From: Clostridia bacterium
GTDB lineage: Bacteria; Bacillota; Clostridia; TANB77; CAG-508
Reading direction: 5' to 3'
Length of the DNA: 36,935 nucleotides
Assembly: GCA_900754085.1 (NCBI GenBank)
Contig: CAAEBO010000036.1
Location: forward strand, 1-36,935
In this document: piece by piece, positions 1 through 7,419 of the stretch
Layout: the number at the start of each line of letters is the position of its first letter
Numbering within the stretch: position 1 is the first letter of the stretch
Notes under the pieces: model-generated
What the model saw: only the letters and a program-made list of their open reading frames with translations
Database searches by the model: none
What the model was told of the DNA's origin: nothing
Program-made: the position numbers and the translations under genes

Positions 1-1
1 A

Positions 2-307
2 TATGTATATGTTATATATATAATTTTAATTGGAATTATATTGTATTTGGTGGGAAATTTGCTAAGTAACACATTACGAAATTTATGTTATATATTTAAT
101 ATTTCTGAACTAATAATAGGAGTAGCCTTAGGAGTAGCAACTAGTACACCAGAGTTTATTACTTTTATAGAAAGCCAAAGATTTCATAAAGATAATAATA
201 AAGAATTAGGAATAATAGAAGCGAGTAATAATTTATTAGTTTCTAATACACTAAATTTATTCATAATTCAATCTCTTTCCATAATAATAATATATTTTTT
301 GGAATAA
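2..307 (+). CDS. Cation/Ca2+ exchanger (CaCA-type), 3' fragment
   Basis: The reading frame is open from base 2, so the gene begins before the window; a TTG at 41 is only the first possible start inside it. What is seen is one hydrophobic segment, then the motif GVALGVATSTPEF, then a segment with LLVSNTLNLF and a final hydrophobic helix ending at TAA. The order G-x-A-T-S-T-P-E followed by an N-rich S-N-x-x-N stretch matches the second alpha repeat of sodium/calcium exchanger (CaCA, NCX/YrbG-like) proteins, where the acidic residue after proline binds the cation. The role would be cation-coupled Ca2+ or Na+ transport across the cell membrane. The fragment is short, and the first alpha repeat lies outside the window, so substrate and subfamily cannot be assigned. 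Confidence 0.6.
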   Translation, partial: YVYVIYIILIGIILYLVGNLLSNTLRNLCYIFNISELIIGVALGVATSTPEFITFIESQRFHKDNNKELGIIEASNNLLVSNTLNLFIIQSLSIIIIYFLE

Positions 308-357
308 TTTAATAAATTTAGAATATACTTACTATAAGAATGATAGAGGTGATAGAT

Positions 358-645
358 ATGATTTACGAGGCATATGTAAAAGAAACTAAAATTATTGATA
401 AGTCAGACGAAGAAAAAAGTTTAGACTTAGTAAAATCTTTAATTAGAACAAAATATGAACTAGAGTCAGCATGCAAAAATTTCGAATTTGCTGAAGGAGA
501 ACTGGTAGATTACTATTCATATCAAATAAAAGCAAATCAAGCTAAAATTAATTATTTATTAAAGAAAATAAAAAGGAGAGGACTAATAATAGATAATATT
601 GAAGAAAAGAATATAAAAAATTTAACTAAGCAAGAAGCAATATAA
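358..645 (+). CDS. DUF2508 / YaaL-like small protein
   Basis: A 95-residue soluble, charged protein, largely helical by composition, ending in a Lys/Arg-rich helix (LLKKIKRRG) and an acidic tail. Size, the central KYELESA...NFEFAE segment and the position directly before a bofA homologue fit the DUF2508 (YaaL) family, which sits between recR and bofA in many Firmicutes. Its molecular function is unknown. The start at 358 is chosen because GAGGTG at 346-351 lies 6 bases upstream; the in-frame ATG at 340 has no ribosome site of its own. It is 48 bases upstream of the bofA start and probably cotranscribed. recR itself is not upstream here; an exchanger fragment is. Confidence 0.7.
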   Translation: MIYEAYVKETKIIDKSDEEKSLDLVKSLIRTKYELESACKNFEFAEGELVDYYSYQIKANQAKINYLLKKIKRRGLIIDNIEEKNIKNLTKQEAI

Positions 646-693
646 TGTATATTTGTCCATATATAATCATAAATATTATTAGGAGTGATGTAT

Positions 694-957
694 ATGGACT
701 ATAACAATATGTTGGTTTTGGCAGCAACAATATGTTTCATTTTCTTGTTTGGAAGAATATTTGTAAGACCAATAAAATTTGCATTAAAAATAGCCTTAAA
801 TTCAGTCTTAGGATGTTTACTAATAATATTAATAAATTATATAGGATTAAATTTTAATTTTCACATAGGACTGAATATCTGGACTTCTGCTTTAGTTGGA
901 ATTTTAGGAGTACCTGGTGCTGTTTTACTTATACTATTAAAAGTTTTTATAATTTGA
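694..957 (+). CDS. bofA: Pro-sigma-K processing inhibitor BofA family protein
   Basis: An 87-residue membrane protein with two or three hydrophobic segments. The C-terminal half carries the family signature: LNSVLGCLLIILINYIG, then IGLNIWTSALVGILGVPG and a final hydrophobic helix. In Bacillus subtilis BofA holds the SpoIVFB intramembrane protease inactive in the outer forespore membrane until engulfment is complete, delaying sigma-K activation. Here this role is inferred from family membership; no spoIVF or sigK gene is in the window. AGGAG at 681-685 is 8 bases before ATG 694, which I prefer; ATG 688 is too close and GTG 685 overlaps the ribosome site. It follows the YaaL-like gene, as in Bacillus, and ends just before a bidirectional terminator. 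Confidence 0.8.
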   Translation: MDYNNMLVLAATICFIFLFGRIFVRPIKFALKIALNSVLGCLLIILINYIGLNFNFHIGLNIWTSALVGILGVPGAVLLILLKVFII

Positions 958-995
958 GAACAATAAAATTTAATTAGCTTTACATGGCTTATATC

Positions 996-1027
996 AAAAA
1001 AGAAGTAGAAAAATTCTACTTCTTTTT
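996..1027. terminator. Bidirectional terminator between bofA and glmS
   Basis: A perfect 10-base inverted repeat, AGAAGTAGAA (1001-1010) and TTCTACTTCT (1014-1023), with a three-base loop. It is flanked by an A run on the left and a T run on the right, so it can end transcription of bofA on the plus strand and glmS on the minus strand. Confidence 0.85.
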
Positions 1028-1029
1028 GT

Positions 1030-2853
1030 TTATTCAACTGTTACAGACTTTGCTAAGTTTCTAGGTTTATCCACATCTAAGCCTTTTTCCTTAGAAATAT
1101 AGTATGAAAGTAATTGTAATGGTATTATAGACAAGATAGGAGAAAGGTAAGTAGATGTTTCTGGTATAGTAATTACTTTATAAAATTGAGATTCGTCAAT
1201 TTTTTGATTAGTAATTATTAATGTTTTTGCTCCTCTTGTAATTACTTCTTGCATATTACTAATAGTTTTTGGGGCTAAATTAGGATTTGTAATAATTCCT
1301 ATTACAGTAATATTATTTTCTATTAAAGCAATAGGACCATGCTTTAATTCACCTGCCGCATAGCTTTCAGAATGAATATATGAGATTTCTTTTAATTTTA
1401 AAGATCCTTCTGATGCAACATAATAGTCTAATCCTCTACCTAAAAAGAACATATCGGTTTCTTTATAAACTGTATTTGCAAAATTCTTAACTTCAGCTAC
1501 ATTTTTTAAAGTTAATTCAGCTTTTTTTGGTAATTCTAACAATTCTTCTTTTATAACATTAATTTCAGAACTAGGAACTACATCTAAAATTTCAGCAAAA
1601 TATAATGCTAGTATATTTAACAATACAACTTGAGATGTGTATGCTTTTGTAGAAGCAACTGCAATTTCTGGACCAGCATGAGTATAAATGCAATAATCTG
1701 CTTCACGAGTAATAGAACTTCCAATAACATTAGCTACAGCAATAGTTTTAGCACCTTTATCTTTAGATAATTTTAATGCAGCAATAGTATCTGCTGTTTC
1801 GCCAGATTGGCTAATAAAAATACATAGAGTATTTTCATTTATTAAAGGATCTCTATACCTAAATTCTGAAGCAATATCTACTTCTGTCGGTATTTTGCAT
1901 AGTTTTTCGAAAGTGGCTTTTGTAGCAAGACCAGCATTCATTGCTGTACCGCATGCAACTATACAAATTCTATTTATAGTTTTTAAAAAGTCTTTTGAAA
2001 TTTCGAAATCATTAAAAGAAATTTTATTTTCAGATAACTTTGAACCAATTGTTTCTCTTATAGAATTTGGTTGTTCGTAAATTTCTTTTAACATGAAATC
2101 ATCATATCCATCTTTTTCAGCAGAAGCAGTATTCCACTCTATACTTTTAATTGGTTTTTCTATTTTATTAAGATTGTTATCATAGAAAATTATATTATTC
2201 CTAGATAATACTGCAAATTCACGATCATTTAAAAAATAAAAATCTTTAGTAAATGATAAAATAGCAGGTATATCTGAAGATATATAATTTTCATCTAATC
2301 CTTTGCCAATGACTAAAGGACTATCCTGTCTTACAACAATCATGTTATCTGGATAAAATTTGCACAAGATTTCTAGAGCAAAACTACCTTTTAAATTGTC
2401 ACAAGTAATTTTTACAGCTTTTAGAAAATCTTTTTCCTTTTTATAATAAAAATTAATTAAGTTAGGGATAACTTCTGTATCTGTATCTGAAAAGAAAGTG
2501 TAGTCATTATCCTCTAAAAATTTTCTTAATTCATGATAATTTTCTATTATTCCATTATGCACAACTGCAAAAATATTATCATTGTCATAATGAGGATGAG
2601 AATTGGTAGCAGAAGGTTTACCGTGTGTGGCCCATCTAGTATGACCTATACCAATAGTTCCTTCTAAATTATTAATTCCATCCATTTCTTCTAAATTTGC
2701 AATTCTACCTTTTTCTTTCATAATTTTTATGCCATCATTTTCAATAGTGGCAATACCTGCAGAGTCATAACCTCTGTATTCTAACCTAAGTAAACCATTA
2801 ATTAAAATTGGTTTAGCTTTTTTGGTTCCTATATAACCAATAATTCCACACAT
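1030..2853 (-). CDS. glmS: Glutamine-fructose-6-phosphate aminotransferase (isomerizing)
   Basis: A 607-residue protein, the usual length for GlmS, which makes glucosamine-6-phosphate from fructose-6-phosphate and glutamine, the first step towards UDP-GlcNAc and peptidoglycan. The start MCGIIGYIG puts the catalytic Cys directly after Met, as in class II glutamine amidotransferases; GHTRWATHG and the SDTDTEV region follow. Two SIS sugar-isomerase domains fill the C-terminal two thirds (CGTAMNAG, SQSGETADT, GRGLDYYVASEGSLKLKE, ELKHGPIALIE), and the protein ends with the typical PRNLAKSVTVE. The Met-Cys start fixes the start codon; AGGAGG lies 11 bases upstream. It is a single-gene unit with its own terminator. 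The leader carries a glmS ribozyme, so expression should fall when glucosamine-6-phosphate is plentiful. Confidence 0.97.
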   Translation of the reverse strand: MCGIIGYIGTKKAKPILINGLLRLEYRGYDSAGIATIENDGIKIMKEKGRIANLEEMDGINNLEGTIGIGHTRWATHGKPSATNSHPHYDNDNIFAVVHNGIIENYHELRKFLEDNDYTFFSDTDTEVIPNLINFYYKKEKDFLKAVKITCDNLKGSFALEILCKFYPDNMIVVRQDSPLVIGKGLDENYISSDIPAILSFTKDFYFLNDREFAVLSRNNIIFYDNNLNKIEKPIKSIEWNTASAEKDGYDDFMLKEIYEQPNSIRETIGSKLSENKISFNDFEISKDFLKTINRICIVACGTAMNAGLATKATFEKLCKIPTEVDIASEFRYRDPLINENTLCIFISQSGETADTIAALKLSKDKGAKTIAVANVIGSSITREADYCIYTHAGPEIAVASTKAYTSQVVLLNILALYFAEILDVVPSSEINVIKEELLELPKKAELTLKNVAEVKNFANTVYKETDMFFLGRGLDYYVASEGSLKLKEISYIHSESYAAGELKHGPIALIENNITVIGIITNPNLAPKTISNMQEVITRGAKTLIITNQKIDESQFYKVITIPETSTYLSPILSIIPLQLLSYYISKEKGLDVDKPRNLAKSVTVE

Positions 2854-2889
2854 AATATATTGTACCTCCTATAAAATTTGTCAAAAAGT

Positions 2890-3030
2890 AACAATATAGC
2901 TACACAATTAGATTTGTTCTACTATTACTAGTAGTCTTTGCTAATATTTATGGTAGTAGCATACCACAGAGTACCCGCCGAAAAATTCGATAACCTCTGA
3001 CCTCGTCAACACAAAATGTGTCCTGGCGCT
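2890..3030 (-). ncRNA. glmS ribozyme/riboswitch in the glmS leader
   Basis: Reading the minus strand from 3030, the leader starts A|GCGCCAGGACAC, followed by GTGTTGACGAGGTCAGAGG, TTATCGAA and TTCGGCGGGTACTC. These are the conserved core blocks of the glmS ribozyme (AGCGCC, GACGAGG, ATCGA, CGGCGG) in the right order. A P1 hairpin can form from GGACACA and TGTGTT. After the core come two further hairpin-capable stretches (TGGTATGCTACTACCA and CTACTAGTAATAGTAG) that fit P3 and P4. Self-cleavage activated by glucosamine-6-phosphate is expected between A3030 and G3029. The 3' limit near 2890 is approximate. Confidence 0.93.
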
Positions 3031-3195
3031 TTTGTTTGTCATTTATATAATATAAAATTGCCTCCTTCCAATAAAATTTATCTTGTCAACTTTTTGACTC
3101 ACAATATTATATTATAATAAAATAGAGAAAGTATCAAGTCCTTAATAAAAATACTTTTCGACTAAAAAGATTAATTAATTTAAATGGAATATGAA

Positions 3196-3218
3196 TTTTG
3201 GTAAAAATATGTTATAAT
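3196..3218 (+). promoter_or_regulatory. Extended -10 promoter of the 3251 gene
   Basis: TATAAT at 3213-3218 is preceded by TGT (TGn extended -10). No good -35 hexamer is seen at 17 bases. It lies 33 bases before the start codon at 3251. The 2854-3250 gap therefore holds the minus-strand glmS leader and ribozyme, an undefined glmS promoter, and this plus-strand promoter. Confidence 0.55.
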
Positions 3219-3250
3219 AAATAAACTAAAAAACTTAGGAGGGTAAAAAA

Positions 3251-3721
3251 ATGAAGAAGACAAATGTGTTCTTAAAAAATTTAGGGCGGAGGTATTGGTT
3301 AATTTCTAAAGATGGAATGGTAAGCTTTATAGGAAAATTAGAAATTTCAGAAGAATGCAGTTTAATCATTTATGATAAAAAAGTACCATGTTATACAATT
3401 AAGATTTTAGAAGTTAATAAAAATAAATACGAAATTTTATTCAAATTATTAACAGAATTTCTTAGAAATGTTGAAAAGTATCAATATGAAGGAAAATACA
3501 TTATATCTGGTAGCTTAGATATGAATGATTATAACATAAACATAACTAGTTCATGGGCAAATGGCAATCCAAAGGAAAAAGCAGCAAGGTTTAGAATACA
3601 AACCGAATACTGCAAACCGAAAAATGTTTACAATTTAATATGCCATTATATCGAAATTGCAAAGAAAAGTGCAGATACAGATCAAATTATGGCTTATGAT
3701 ATAGAAGACATAATGGGTTAA
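3251..3721 (+). CDS. Hypothetical protein, 156 aa
   Basis: I do not recognise this gene. It encodes a soluble protein without signal peptide or membrane segment, with alternating strand-like stretches (LISKDGMVSFIGKLEI, CSLIIYDKKVPCYTIKIL) and a C-terminal part with RFRIQTEYCKPKNVYNLICHYIEIA. The start is well defined by TAGGAGG about 8 bases upstream and by the extended -10 promoter before it. It stands alone between the divergent glmS leader and uvrC. A hairpin follows it at 3789-3816. Codon use and base composition resemble the neighbours. No function can be assigned. Confidence 0.7.
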   Translation: MKKTNVFLKNLGRRYWLISKDGMVSFIGKLEISEECSLIIYDKKVPCYTIKILEVNKNKYEILFKLLTEFLRNVEKYQYEGKYIISGSLDMNDYNINITSSWANGNPKEKAARFRIQTEYCKPKNVYNLICHYIEIAKKSADTDQIMAYDIEDIMG

Positions 3722-3788
3722 ACTAAGTTGCAACTAGTGTACATTGGTTTAAACTTAAAAGCTACAATAGAAAAAAATCAAACTGCAA

Positions 3789-3816
3789 ATGGGGAAGGAT
3801 TGCTATTCTTCCCCAT
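3789..3816 (+). other. Hairpin upstream of uvrC
   Basis: A 9-base inverted repeat, ATGGGGAAG (3789-3797) and CTTCCCCAT (3808-3816), with a 10-base loop. It is the most G+C-rich hairpin of the region but has no T run after it, so it is not a standard intrinsic terminator. It ends 27 bases before the uvrC start and may act as a weak terminator, an mRNA end or a leader element. Confidence 0.5.
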
Positions 3817-3843
3817 AGTAAAATTTATAGATGAGGGATAATA

Positions 3844-5640
3844 ATGCAGAATAAATTTAATATAGAAGAAGAAATAAAAAATTTACCACCTAAACCAGGT
3901 GTTTATATAATGCATGATAAAAACAACAATGTTATATATGTAGGAAAAGCAATTTCTTTAAAAAAAAGAGTAACTTCATATTTTAGAAAAACAAATAAAA
4001 CTGAACGAATAAAAAAGATGGTATCATTAGTAGACTATTTTGAATACATAGTCGTAAATAATGAAGCAGAGGCACTGATTTTGGAATGTAATTTAATAAA
4101 AAAATACAGACCTAAATTTAATGTATTATTAAAAGATGATAAAACATATCCATATATAAAAATAGATATAAAATCAGATTTTCCAAATGTTATTATAACA
4201 AGAAGGTTATTAAATGACGGGGCAAAGTATTTTGGACCATATGCAAATCCAGGAGCTGCCAAGGAAATGGTTGATTTTATTAAAAGTAAATATAAAATTA
4301 GGCAATGTAGAAGCTTTAAATCTACACAAAGAGCATGCTTAAATTATCATATAAAAAAATGTTTTGCACCATGTGTAGGTTATATCTCTAAAGAGGAATA
4401 TAGGAAACAAATAGACGAAATAGTAGATCTATTAGATGGTAAAACAAATAAAGTACTTAAAGAATTGGAAATGCAAATTAAAGAGTCAGCAAGTAAGTTA
4501 GAGTTCGAAAAAGCTGCATATTTAAGAGATAAAATGATAGCGATAGAACGAATTTCTGAAAAGCAAAGAGTATCTAATATTTCAGAAAATAATATAGATG
4601 TTATTGGCATTGCCAAAAATGACTTAGAAGTTTGTATAGAGATATTTTTTGTAAGAGGAAGTAAGATGGTTGGAAGAGAATATTACTTTTTCCAAGACTT
4701 AGTAGATATGTCAGATAACGAGATTTTGTCAGGTTTTATAAAACAATATTATATGGATAATCCAAATTTACCTAATAAGATTATGATGAGAAATGAACCA
4801 GAAGACAAAGAAACAATCGAAACATGGCTTTCTAATATTGCAAATAGAAAAGTAGAAATAAAAACGCCACAAAAAGGAGAAAAATTACGCTTTGTTGAAA
4901 TGGCTGAAAATAATGCAGAAATTACATTAAAAAATAAATTTGAAGACAAAAATAGTTTATTGTTAGAACTAAAGAATGTACTAAAAATGGATAAAATTCC
5001 AAGAAAAATAGAGTGCTATGATATATCTAATATATCTGGAACAAATATTGTGGCAGGAATGTGTGTAATGCAAAACGGTATAATTAAAAAAAATTTATCT
5101 AGAAGATTTAAAATAAAAACAGTTTATGGTCAAGACGATCCAAGATGTATGGAAGAAGTTATAGAAAGAAGACTAAAACATTCGTTAAACGGGAATAGTG
5201 CAGGTTTTGGAAATTTACCAGATGTAATATTTGTGGATGGAGGAATTACACAAATAAGAGCAGCATTAAGAGTAATTAATAAATTAAATGTAGATATAAA
5301 AATTTTTGGAATGGTAAAAAATGATAAACATAGAACTAGAGCATTAATGGATGAGAATAAAAATGAAATAGATATTTCAGAAGAATTATTAAATCTAATT
5401 ACAAAATTTCAAGATACAGTTCATGATACTGCAATTTCATATCATAAAAAGTTACGTGAGAAAGAGATGACAGAATCAGCATTAGACAAAATTTCTGGAA
5501 TAGGAGAGGCAAAGAGAAACTTGTTATTAAAAAGATTTAAAACAGTTAGTAATATAAAAAAAGCATCAGAAGAAGAAATAATGACAGTTAAAGGAATAAA
5601 CAAAGAACTTGCAATAAAAATAAAACAAGAATTGCAATAA
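3844..5640 (+). CDS. uvrC: UvrABC excinuclease subunit C
   Basis: A 598-residue nucleotide excision repair nuclease, a normal length. It joins the UvrB-DNA complex and cuts on both sides of a lesion. Domains in order: an N-terminal GIY-YIG nuclease at about residues 14-93 (PPKPGVYIMHD, NVIYVGKAISLKKRVTSYF), which makes the 3' cut; a Cys-rich segment (RQCRSFKSTQRACLNYHIKKC); a UVR motif for UvrB contact near residues 200-235 (ASKLEFEKAAYLRDKM); the RNase H-like nuclease domain (IECYDISNISG, DVIFVDGG), which makes the 5' cut; and a helix-hairpin-helix end (LDKISGIGEAKRNLLLKRF). GAGGGATAAT precedes the ATG. It is followed by a separate promoter, so it is probably a single-gene unit or reads on from the 3251 gene. 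Confidence 0.97.
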   Translation: MQNKFNIEEEIKNLPPKPGVYIMHDKNNNVIYVGKAISLKKRVTSYFRKTNKTERIKKMVSLVDYFEYIVVNNEAEALILECNLIKKYRPKFNVLLKDDKTYPYIKIDIKSDFPNVIITRRLLNDGAKYFGPYANPGAAKEMVDFIKSKYKIRQCRSFKSTQRACLNYHIKKCFAPCVGYISKEEYRKQIDEIVDLLDGKTNKVLKELEMQIKESASKLEFEKAAYLRDKMIAIERISEKQRVSNISENNIDVIGIAKNDLEVCIEIFFVRGSKMVGREYYFFQDLVDMSDNEILSGFIKQYYMDNPNLPNKIMMRNEPEDKETIETWLSNIANRKVEIKTPQKGEKLRFVEMAENNAEITLKNKFEDKNSLLLELKNVLKMDKIPRKIECYDISNISGTNIVAGMCVMQNGIIKKNLSRRFKIKTVYGQDDPRCMEEVIERRLKHSLNGNSAGFGNLPDVIFVDGGITQIRAALRVINKLNVDIKIFGMVKNDKHRTRALMDENKNEIDISEELLNLITKFQDTVHDTAISYHKKLREKEMTESALDKISGIGEAKRNLLLKRFKTVSNIKKASEEEIMTVKGINKELAIKIKQELQ

Positions 5641-5700
5641 ATATGAGATGTATAGGTTTTTAATAGATGTAATTTAAATATAGTAAATTTATGTAAAATA

Positions 5701-5709
5701 TGTTATAAT
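5701..5709 (+). promoter_or_regulatory. Extended -10 promoter of the 5744 gene
   Basis: TGTTATAAT at 5701-5709 is a consensus extended -10 box, preceded by TA, giving the same TATGTTATAAT string as before the 3251 gene. The -35 position has no clear hexamer. It is 34 bases before the chosen start codon. Confidence 0.5.
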
Positions 5710-5743
5710 ATAAAAGATTAAAATGTTGAAAGGAGAAAAAATA

Positions 5744-6463
5744 ATGAAAGAGTGGTTAGGATTTTTTTATGGAGGAGATCTTATAATGAGATCAACACGG
5801 TACGATGACAAAATAGCAAAGGTAGCAAGACTTAAAGATGGTACAATTATTGCAGAACGGATGAACTATGAAGAATATCGAAAAATTGAAGTACAGGTAG
5901 AAAAGCAAAAAGAAAATATTAAGAATAAAATATTATCAATATTTGAAATTGCTATATTCTACTTTATAATATCAATTATTCTTTATAACATCTTAAAAGA
6001 CATAGGAATAATAGCAGCAATATTAAATTTTGTTATTGTAGGAAGTTATCCATTATATGATATTTTAAAGGGGATTAATTATGCTTTCTATAATAAAGAA
6101 AATGTACAGTATGCATATTTATTTAAAAAACTAGAAACTTGCTTGATACGGCAAAAAGAAATAAATGAAGAGAACCTAAAAGAGGCAGGGATAATACAAG
6201 CAACCTTTTGCATAATTTTGGTAATTTTTGTGGCAGTTATGTCTATATGTATCTTCCTGGTAAGAGATGTAAATATAATTGTAGCTATATTGATACAGGC
6301 AGCAAGTGGCTTTATCACGGTTGCAATAATTACAGCTACAAAAGGGAAAGAAAAACTAGCAAAATTAATGTTAAAGCTAGTGTATAGAAAGCCAACAAAA
6401 GAGCAAATGGAAATGTTTTTATTTGCATATAGATATGTAAACGAAGAAGAAAATGAATTCTAA
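5744..6463 (+). CDS. Membrane protein, possibly a divergent DUF1385/YqhQ relative
   Basis: A 239-residue protein with a short N-terminal domain and at least four hydrophobic segments (about residues 63-85, 88-105, 155-175 and 180-200). I do not recognise it with certainty. The beginning, FYGGDLIMRS...IAKVARLKDGTII, and the end, YRKPTKEQMEMFLFAYRYV, resemble the start (GGQAVIEGVMMR...DGEIV) and end (LTTREP..EQIEVAI) of DUF1385/YqhQ proteins. The central YHGAEHK-type motif of that family is missing, so this is only a suggestion. ATG 5744 has AGGAG 8 bases upstream. A second in-frame ATG at 5786 has an even stronger GGAGGAG at 5771-5777. The first keeps the GG-IMR motif and is preferred, but both may be used. 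The ATG at 5723 lacks a ribosome site. Confidence 0.65.
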   Translation: MKEWLGFFYGGDLIMRSTRYDDKIAKVARLKDGTIIAERMNYEEYRKIEVQVEKQKENIKNKILSIFEIAIFYFIISIILYNILKDIGIIAAILNFVIVGSYPLYDILKGINYAFYNKENVQYAYLFKKLETCLIRQKEINEENLKEAGIIQATFCIILVIFVAVMSICIFLVRDVNIIVAILIQAASGFITVAIITATKGKEKLAKLMLKLVYRKPTKEQMEMFLFAYRYVNEEENEF

Positions 6464-6494
6464 TTAACATTATTTTTTGAAAAGATGGTAAAAG

Positions 6495-6535
6495 AAAAAA
6501 ACAGTCATGAACTATATTAGTTAAGACTGTTTTTT
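6495..6535. terminator. Terminator after the 5744 gene
   Basis: AAAAAACAGTC (6495-6506) pairs with GACTGTTTTTT (6525-6535), with a loop of about 18 bases and T and A runs on both sides, so it could work in both directions. A second small inverted repeat, CTGTTTT and AAAACAG (6536-6552), follows at once. Confidence 0.8.
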
Positions 6536-6549
6536 CTGTTTTTATAAAA

Positions 6550-6580
6550 CAGGGATTTTAAGGACCGTCCCCAAAATCCC
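6550..6580 (-). repeat. REP-like GGGGACGGTC palindromic repeat, copy 1
   Basis: On the minus strand this reads GGGATTTT, then GGGGACGGTCC, then TTAAAATCCCTG. The outer GGGATTTT/AAAATCCC arms form a perfect 8-base stem around a GGAC/GTCC inner pair. A second copy lies at 31559-31590 on the plus strand and differs at only two of 29 bases. Both are intergenic, directly after a gene. The GGGGACGGT core resembles short dispersed palindromes I recall from many Clostridia, sometimes linked with REP-associated Y1 transposases; that link is from memory. Confidence 0.75.
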
Positions 6581-6590
6581 GAAGGATTTT
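6573..6590 (-). terminator. UUCG-tetraloop hairpin at the 3' end of deoD
   Basis: On the minus strand AAAATCC-TTCG-GGATTTT forms a 7-base stem closed by a C(UUCG)G tetraloop, six bases after the deoD stop codon. No T run follows (GGGG comes next), so it may be a 3'-end stabiliser or part of a compound terminator with the repeat. Its right arm is shared with the outer arm of the palindromic repeat, so the two structures compete. Confidence 0.5.
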
Positions 6591-6595
6591 CGATT

Positions 6596-7315
6596 TTATA
6601 ATAAAATTCCTGATTCTAAGGCTAATGTTATCATTTTTGTTAAACCTTGTTCGCGTTCTTCTGGAGTGGCCTGTTTGTTTATGAATTGTGAATCTACAAC
6701 TGTCATTAAGCAAGCTGCTTTTTTCTTTAATACTTTTGCGTTATAAAATAATGCGAATGCTTCCATTTCTGCAGCAATTGGATTTATTCCTTTTGGTATT
6801 CTGTTAAAAAATTTTTTTGGATTTGTCATGTAAAAGTCGACAGCGTCTGTACAAACTGTGTTCCCTTCTACAACTTTTATATTAGTAATGTTTGAAACTT
6901 GTTTTATTACTGAATTAAGATTTTTATCAGCGGAAATTGTATGGCAATTTTCATTATTAAAAGTAAGAGCATAGTTTCCTTCGGTATAAACATTGTCTGC
7001 TAAAACTACATCAAATAAGTCTAATTCTTTAACATATCCACCACAAGAACCTATTCTTATAATATTTTCTACATTATAAAATTTATATAATTCATATGAA
7101 TAAATTCCAACACTTGGCATTCCCATTCCATGAGCCATAACTGAAATTTTTTTACCCTTATATAGCCCTGTGTATGCAAGCATATTTCTTACAGAATTAA
7201 CTAATTTAGCATTCTCTAAAAAGTTTTCTGCTATATATTTAGCACGAAGTGGATCTCCTGGCATTATAACTGTTTTTGCAAAATCATTTGATTTAGCTTC
7301 ATTATGTGGTGTCAT
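6596..7315 (-). CDS. deoD: Purine-nucleoside phosphorylase, DeoD type
   Basis: A 239-residue enzyme that splits purine (deoxy)nucleosides with phosphate into base and (deoxy)ribose-1-phosphate in the salvage pathway; family members are hexamers in the cytosol. Sequence support: MTPHN with His4, MPGDPLRAKYIAE (Gly20, Arg24), Arg43, RIGSCG (Arg87, Ser90), AAEMEAFA (Glu183, Met184, Glu185) and TVVD (Asp208). These match the phosphate, ribose and base-binding residues of E. coli DeoD almost position for position. An open frame continues 79 codons further upstream, but it is hydrophobic and unlike the family. The true start is ATG at 7315, with AGGAGG six bases before it. It appears to be a single gene with an extended -10 box in its leader and hairpins at its end. 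Confidence 0.95.
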   Translation of the reverse strand: MTPHNEAKSNDFAKTVIMPGDPLRAKYIAENFLENAKLVNSVRNMLAYTGLYKGKKISVMAHGMGMPSVGIYSYELYKFYNVENIIRIGSCGGYVKELDLFDVVLADNVYTEGNYALTFNNENCHTISADKNLNSVIKQVSNITNIKVVEGNTVCTDAVDFYMTNPKKFFNRIPKGINPIAAEMEAFALFYNAKVLKKKAACLMTVVDSQFINKQATPEEREQGLTKMITLALESGILL

Positions 7316-7346
7316 AGTAAACCTCCTAAAATTATAATTAATAATT

Positions 7347-7356
7347 ATAGTATAAC
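7347..7356 (-). promoter_or_regulatory. Possible extended -10 box of deoD
   Basis: The minus strand reads TATGTTATACTATAAT upstream of deoD. TGTTATACT is an extended -10 match of the same TATGTTATA type as the boxes before the 3251 and 5744 genes, and TATAAT follows at once. No -35 is evident. The coordinates are approximate. Confidence 0.4.
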
Positions 7357-7419
7357 ATAATATTAAAGATTTATAATGTTGTGATATACAAATGTAATAT
7401 AAAATTAATATTGTGGAAA

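Noticed and set aside
2941..3042. Small minus-strand open frame of about 33 codons through the glmS leader
   Set aside because: No ribosome site at a workable distance, and the whole frame lies in the ribozyme core, which explains the sequence conservation.
3128..3165. AAAGTAT/ATACTTT inverted repeat in the glmS-3251 gap
   Set aside because: Seven A+T-rich pairs with a 16-base loop are expected by chance at this base composition.
3789..3816. Intrinsic terminator before uvrC
   Set aside because: Good stem but no T run, so it is listed only as a hairpin.
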